Assembly: GCA_021234155.1 (NCBI GenBank)
Contig: JAJEKV010000005.1
Span: 12,158,787-12,222,786 of the forward strand
Length of the DNA stretch: 64,000 bases
From: Isoetes taiwanensis
Taxonomy: Eukaryota > Streptophyta > Lycopodiopsida > Isoetales > Isoetaceae
Direction of reading: 5' to 3'
Of the stretch, positions 57,913-64,000 are shown piece after piece. Position numbers and translations under genes: made by a program. The notes below the pieces were generated by a model. The model saw only the letters and a list, made by a program, of their open reading frames with translations, was not told the origin of the DNA and made no database searches. Numbering within the stretch: position 1 is the first letter of the stretch; each line of letters starts with the position of its first letter.

Positions 57913-60900
57913 CTAGTATTTGGTTATCAAGAGTCCAATCAGAGTCGGAGGACCGAGCATGAGACCTCGGCTAGTTAAGTTTGCAGTCTTGGATTGGGAG
58001 GCAAAATCTTTGTTGTTGCACCGCACCAGTCGCTTGAAAGGTACGTCCATATACCTGGATCTGGATCTCACGCCACTGCAACAACGGGAAAGAAGCCAAG
58101 AGTTGGTCAAGATAAGAGATTCGACAAGGCGGAGGGGGCCGGCCGATTTGGTTAATGGCAAGCCGAAGGTATATGTGCCTCCTCGCCGACACAATTAGGG
58201 AGGCAGCACTCCCACGAAAGCAGCCGCGTCGCGGGGCGAGCTGTCCAGGGGCATCAGGCCGGCGTGCGAGGAGAGGGCGGATTGAGGCCTTCCACAAGGC
58301 TGCGACATCCATCGTGGTCCCGCGGAGCGCGCTGCCCGAAGTTATTCCAACCACAGCCCGGCGCCCCGCACTTCGAGATGGGTCCACGCGGCCAGTCGGG
58401 CATAGGGAAAGTGTCTTCGCATTGTTTCACGGAATTGTGGGGCTTCCCCCGGCGGAAGGGCGCGGCTTGAATGGGATCGCGACGGACATGGACATCGCCT
58501 TCCCCGGAGACATGGGAGTATGAAGGGCATCGATTGCCGGACATTCGAGGATATCGGCATTTCTCACTTACTAATGGCGCCATGGCGGGGCGCGGGAATG
58601 GTGGAGTGGCTTGCTACTTTAGGGGCGCCTTAGCATGCAAGATCACACTTGAAGTCTGATGCATTTAACCGCTACATGTGGGTAATGGTATTAGAGCACT
58701 GAGGTCATGTCCCATTGTTTCTTGCTAGCTGCTACATTCCCCATCACGGGCTCTAAGTTCTACCAGTACATGATCTGCACCACAGATGTCCGATGCATTA
58801 TAGGGAAGCGTATGATGACATAAACCGCTATAGGCAGCGAGGGACAAGTGTTTTTGCGGAGATTTCAATGCTCGTCTGTGCCGATTCGCGATCGGTGACC
58901 TTCAAGGTGGCGCTAATGCTGATCCGCTTTGGCTTGAGGCGGCCGCTATTCAAAGATACACGGCACTCCCGGGATATGGTGGCTAGACCATTTGGCGAGG
59001 CGACTAGTCCGGCTCTGCGGGTTTTTTGACATGGTAATTGGTAATGGTATGCAGCGATGGCCACACTCGGGGGGTGTTACTTTGGGGAGCTAGTGTGTTG
59101 GATTACCTTCTCGCTCAGTAGCGACAGACTTGACATGGTTACACACTTCTCCATTGGCACAAGCACATGGGATGAGGAGGCTTTGTCGGATCACTACCCG
59201 CTTTATGTCCGCGGCGAATTGGGAGCACTCAATAGTGGAGACACCGCAAAAGGGGGAGGGTTACCATACATCCCACGCTCCGAGCGAGGGGCGATTATGA
59301 ATCTGTGTTGGTGCGGGGAGTTCACGAGGGGGGTTTGATAGCTTCTACACACTTTGCAAGGCAGTGTGCATGGTGGTGAGGGCACCGCTGCTTGCATTGG
59401 CGGGGCTTCCTTTGCGGTGAAGGGCCCTCCAAGGAGGGACACCGCGCATTTTCACGAGAACCCGTGGTTTGATGCTTTGATTGCAAGGCTCTAAAGAGCC
59501 AGCTGCGCTTTGGTCATAGATCCACGATTCGCGACCCACCGAGGCCACCAAGACTATAGCTCTTCCTAAAAGCCAAGAAGGGGAGATACATGGCGAGAAA
59601 CCGGGGAAGCTGTTTGACATGCTCATGGGCGAGCCAAAAGCTTTTGGCGTGGGTGTTATACCGAAGCGCCCGGTGGCTGGTAATGTAAGTGTGGAGCAAT
59701 GGATGCACCGCTGCGGGAGTTATATGACCCCCGGGAGCTAATGCCGGTCCCCGGATCAGGTAGGAGAGGTCTTTGCGGCTCACGTGGGAGGATGTCAGCC
59801 GGGTCTCGAGCATCGGCGAATGGCAAGGCAAAAGGATTCTGGGGGCTGCGGGCGAAGCTGTTGTTGAAATGGGGTGGCCCATCTGTGGTAGGGCCCCCGG
59901 CGGTGATCATTAACCGGGCTCTGAGCGAGGGCTCCCCGTGGAGTGGATAGTTAGTAAGGTTGTTCCTGTGCATAAAGCCCGGTATCTGGATGAGCCGTAA
60001 TTACCGGATGATTATGGTAAGCTGCTTGTTTGCAAAGCTCTGGCGAGGGTGGTGGAGGAGAAAAACTCACTAAAGTGGGCGAGGAGGCGGGGGGTGAGGG
60101 CAATTGGCGGGCGGGGCTTTTCACCGGCTCACTCCACGACCGACCATATCTTCACTTTGAGAGTTGATGGAGGCAAGCCGAATCTTGTGACGGAGGACTT
60201 GTATTCTTTGCTTTGTAGATTTTAAAGGCTGCATATGATCCCCGTCCCCAGAGACATGTTGTGGCAGAGGTTGCAAGAATTGCGAGTTCCACGGAGTTGC
60301 GAGAATGGGGTGCACCGGCTTTATGATGGGATTTATCTTTGCCTTTGCCTTATGAAGATCGGGCGGGTAGCTAGCACTATGGGAGTTAAGCGGGGCTGCC
60401 CGTTGTCTCAACGCTTTTGGGTTGTACATTGATAGCTTGGAGGCGTGGATGCGGCACCATGGGGAGCAGGGGTGCAATTATCTGAGGCGACCTCTCGTGA
60501 GCCGGTTACTATATCTTGATGATGTAGCTTTGCTAGCCCACCGCGACCAGCGGTATGCAAAGACATTTGGATGCCCTCGGTGGGTTACGTGGGGCAGCAG
60601 GGAATGACAATGAACTTGCACAAAACTAAGCTTCTCACGATCCCTGTCCTCGCAACACCCTATCCGGAGTTCTATTACGGGGGGCGGGGAAGTGGAGATG
60701 GTCGCGAACTTCAAGTATCTGGGAATTGATTTCACTACTAACATCTTTGTGGGATGAGTGTGTGGAGAGGAGAGCGGTCTGGGCTGGAAGGCTTTATATG
60801 CAGTGCAAAACGCGTGTTGCCGGATAGATCTCTGTGGATTGGCGAGGAGAGCACACACACTTTTAGGGCTTTGGTCGGCCGGTGCTGCTATATGGGGTGG

Positions 60901-61870
60901 AGGTTTGGGGCCAATGAGTTAGCAAAAACACGTGGGATAGGTTGGAAAGGGTCTGAGAAAGCTTTCTTGACATATAGCTTGGGAGTGAAGGCAGCATGCA
61001 TTATCGATTTTGTTGTATGAGGCGGGGTTACGGCCTTTCTGACGATACGCTATCTTGTGAGCATCTTACTTGCTTTTATAAGGTGGATGGGATGGATGAG
61101 CATGGCTTGCCCCCCCGGCGTGTTGTTAGCGGGGCCCCCAGCGGTGAAGAGGGTATGCACGAGCAATTTGTAAGGGATGGTTTAGGAGGTGGTCTATGGA
61201 CTACCAGCGGATGGTCGCCTTGGCGGGTCGATCTTGCATGAGAATGGGCAATTGGATGCGGGCTATCTTTGCCACCACATTGGGATGCCTCTACTCTTGC
61301 AAAGCCCAAGGCGAGCACTATCACGCTTTCAGTTAATCCCGGCCTTGAGCATGGACCCCATGTCCGGTGCCAAAAGCACACATCTCCGTGAAGAAACGGA
61401 GGCTATTGCTGCCATAAGGGCGGGTTCCCATTACCTCGAGGTGAAAACAGTTATTTGGGGGTGAATGGCGGCCCGCGGGATCCCCGGGGGAGGAGAGGAT
61501 ATGTCGGTGTTGTGAGATGCACGATAGAGGATGAGCACCATGCCCTCCGGTGGTGCCCAGCATATGCCCATGTCCGGCGGTGCACCTTCGATCTTAGATG
61601 CTTTCGACACACCGCTACATCGATTACTCGCATCATCTATGGTAGCCGGCCAGGAGCTTACATCCCACAGATTTGGCAATCGGACTTGCTCTTGGGGGCA
61701 TGGTATTTGAGAGCCTCTTTGTTAGGGTTTTTCCTCCCAAGTGGGGGTTTTTCATCCCGGTTGTTTTGGTGTTGGGGTTTTTGGCTTTTTGCACATTCTT
61801 TGCATGTACCATCTCATAGGCCTCTGGCCTCCGTGGGCGTTAAAATAAACTTCCTTCCTTCCTTCCTTCC
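57913..61870 (+). mobile_element. LINE in array copy 3
   Basis: Same element as in copies 1 and 2: ORF1 tail 57920-58198, endonuclease from about 58420, a GATTTCAATGCTCGT (DFNAR) block near 58860, RT with LYLDDVALLAH near 60510, a zinc-knuckle region near 61520, and a (CCTT)n end at 61870. Frames are more broken than in copy 2, again mostly at CAG/CTG positions. Confidence 0.9.
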
Positions 61871-63574
61871 TAATGCCCAATATTTTAGGTATAAGGGTAT
61901 GAATTCGGTGAGAGGTGGTGTGGGAGTGGAACTTTGTTTTGAAATATAAATTTGAACTGCTATGAAAAGAAGTTGCTAACTTGAACATGGGAGTGGGACT
62001 TTATTTAGAGATGTATATTTGAAATTTATATGAAAAGAATTTTGAAAAGAATTAAGCTCACCACTTGTTGGTAGAAGAAGAGTTTTTCTTATATTCAATT
62101 GAGATGAGCTAGGCAAATTGCATAGTTACAAAGTATGGGTGCATGTGTTGTAAGTAAGTCCCCACAAAGATGCTCAAATTGCCCATAAGTTGCTAAGTTA
62201 CAAATTATGCTTGACAGTAGTGATAGAGATTATCTACATATCTACCCATATCTTAACAACTAATGATATGGGTGGCTACAATTATGAGCGTGTACCTATC
62301 TAGATATGGATACCTATCTTAACCAGTTTTAAGATCTAGGTAGACAATTTATCTAGATCATCTACATAGTGGCCTCTTGGTACATTAGTTGTTGCTCGCT
62401 TGGTGCATCCCGATCAAGTCTTTGCTTATGATTAGAAGTAAGTTTTAACACTATATTGTAACAACACAACTGAAGTTATACATTGATAGAGACAACCATC
62501 ATCATCCCAATCAAGTATCAACATATTATGCATTAAGGGTTTTAGCAAAGCTGATTCCCATAGCAAGACGAAAAACCATTTTGCCGCTACTCTTGCTTTT
62601 AATAATCGTGCATAATATTTGGAGCCAAGGTGACTCCCATCCCTGTTTGCATCACCCAATTACTTGCGGCGTATGCCATAATATTTAATTTGCCGAGTTA
62701 TCTTTAGTATTTAAGCACATGATACTCAAATTTTTTCTTTGGAGAGGTAACATATGCTTAAAATCAAAAGAAAAAACTAATTATAACACCTGAAAATCCA
62801 AGGTTCTATTGTGCATTTCTAGTTGAACGTTGTTCTTAAAAAAATGAATTGTAACTACAAGTTTGAGTGGAGGCTATGATGGGTCTCTTTAGCGAGAATA
62901 ACAATTGAGCAAAACTTGGCCTGTGAAATGATGGTTGGTAAGAATGAAGTGCCCATTTTCCAATGTAGTCTTCCTGCCTAGGCATATCCTAAGATCATAC
63001 CAATTCATAAAAACCATCTGTAGCTGCAAGAATAACCACAATGTTTTGAATTCTGAACAGTTCCACCAGTATAATGCATTGCCAACCAATTCATTCTCGA
63101 TGATGCACATAGTCCTAAATACTTTCTGTTCATATTTTATGCTCGCTTTGAGTCTCAATCCTTAGTTGTTCCTTTTTGTCTATCTGCATTGCTTCAAGAG
63201 ATCCTATATAATGCTTCAAAGCTGGAACCTGGCAAAACGCACAGAGTTAAAGTAATCATAGCAAATTGATAAAGTTATGAGAATCAACACAAATACACCT
63301 ATGTTTAAGAAATACAAAATCCTTAATCCTGAGATGAAGCTATCCGTAGTAGCTCAGACTATCCTACACAATGCCATGTTTCAATACCATGTCACAAAAT
63401 AATATCGGTTTATCACTCTAGAAAAATATGTTGATGAGCCATATTAGATAACCAGACATAGTTTGTAAACTTTTAAACCCACTAACATGTACTGATTAAC
63501 GGATTTGATTTCCACCACCAAACCATAACAAAAAAATCATATTGGTTTAATTTTGAGGGCCTTGTGTAATTACA
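61871..63574. other. AT-rich spacer of the array unit (copy 3)
   Basis: Matches 49321-51017 closely, with no gene seen. Small differences such as TTTTTTCTTTGGAGAGG here against TTTTTGCTGGAGAGAGG in copy 2 fall on a CTG. Confidence 0.6.
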
Positions 63575-64000
63575 GCGGAAAGGATTTCCATTGATCCTGC
63601 AAAGATTGAAGCTGGTTGATTGGCCAAGCACCAATCAAGAACATCCATGAAGTGAGGAGCTTCCTCGGCTTAGCAGGGTATTACAGAAAATTCGTCAGGA
63701 ACTTTGCCAAGGTAGTAGCACCGTTAACGAATCTCACCAAAGCTAAGAAGAGAAAAGATTGGGCGAGTCATTGGCAGAAGAAGGCCCATGCAGCATTTGA
63801 GACATTGAAGAAAGCTTTAACGACTGCCCCAGTCTTAATATTGCCCGATCTAGAGAAAGATAAGTTGGTGGCAACCGATGCTAGCAAGATTGCAACAGAA
63901 GCCGTCTTGATGCAGGATGAAAGGGTGGTAGCGTATGACTCAAGAAAGATGAACGACGCCGAAACGCGCTACTCAACCCATGAACAGGAGTTGCTAGCAG
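63575..64000 (+). mobile_element. Ty3/Gypsy fragment (copy 3, cut by window end)
   Basis: RT thumb and RNase H start as in copy 2; the frame is open through DASKIATEAVLMQ to the window edge (THEQELLA). Copy 3 lacks the frame change that copy 2 has near 51235 (GCAGCATTTGAG here against GCAAAGATTTGAG). Confidence 0.9.

Larger units (their letters stand above)
57564..64000 (+). repeat. Tandem array copy 3 (cut by window end)
   Basis: The first 6.4 kb of a third unit, ending inside the Gypsy RNase H region. The start (ATTAGTGCCCAGCATGAATT) is closer to copy 1 than copy 2 is. The array continues past the window, so the copy number is at least three. Confidence 0.95.

Overview
The window is nuclear DNA from a land plant with a repeat-rich genome. 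Evidence: introns with GT/AG borders, a plant-only chloroplast gene (LTD), an oligopeptide transporter gene, an AP2/ERF exon, and plant-type LINE, Ty3/Gypsy, CACTA and TRIM elements. I cannot fix the lineage from sequence alone.

Left part (1-32650): host genes between old repeats. An OPT-family oligopeptide transporter (six exons, + strand, 881-4162) is apparently intact. After it come decayed reverse-strand LINE sequence (about 5770-7680) flanked by a direct repeat, and an AT-rich stretch with a small inverted-repeat element. A three-exon gene on the minus strand (10411-13406) encodes an 862-residue protein with a Gly-rich segment that I do not recognise. Next come a possible SINE relic and a foldback element (18273-18702), a broken P4-ATPase (flippase) relic on the minus strand, a 5'-truncated LINE on the minus strand (22845-25110), and a structurally complete 454-bp TRIM (25979-26432). 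The chloroplast LHCP-import gene LTD (31237-31864, minus) follows, then the second half of an AP2/ERF domain on the plus strand.

Right part (32651-64000): a head-to-tail array of a unit of about 12.4 kb. Copy 1 is 32651-45034, copy 2 is 45035-57563, and copy 3 starts at 57564 and runs off the window. Each complete unit carries, in order, a plus-strand LINE (ORF1 tail, endonuclease, RT, zinc knuckle, (CCTT)n tail), an AT-rich spacer, a Ty3/Gypsy RT-RNase H-integrase fragment, a minus-strand ORF of unknown kind, a non-autonomous CACTA transposon with TIRs and a 3-bp target duplication, and an AT-rich tail with small tandem repeats. Copy 2 has one extra tandem block of about 160 bp.

The array copies are nearly identical in AT-rich stretches but disagree repeatedly at CAG/CTG trinucleotides. 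The changes are not simple C-to-T transitions. This looks more like consensus error at CHG-methylated, unpolishable repeats than like biology, so frameshifts in the array ORFs should not be read as real pseudogenisation without checking. The most discovery-like items are the TRIM with tRNA-like boxes, the tandem composite-TE array beside a truncated AP2 exon, and the foldback element.
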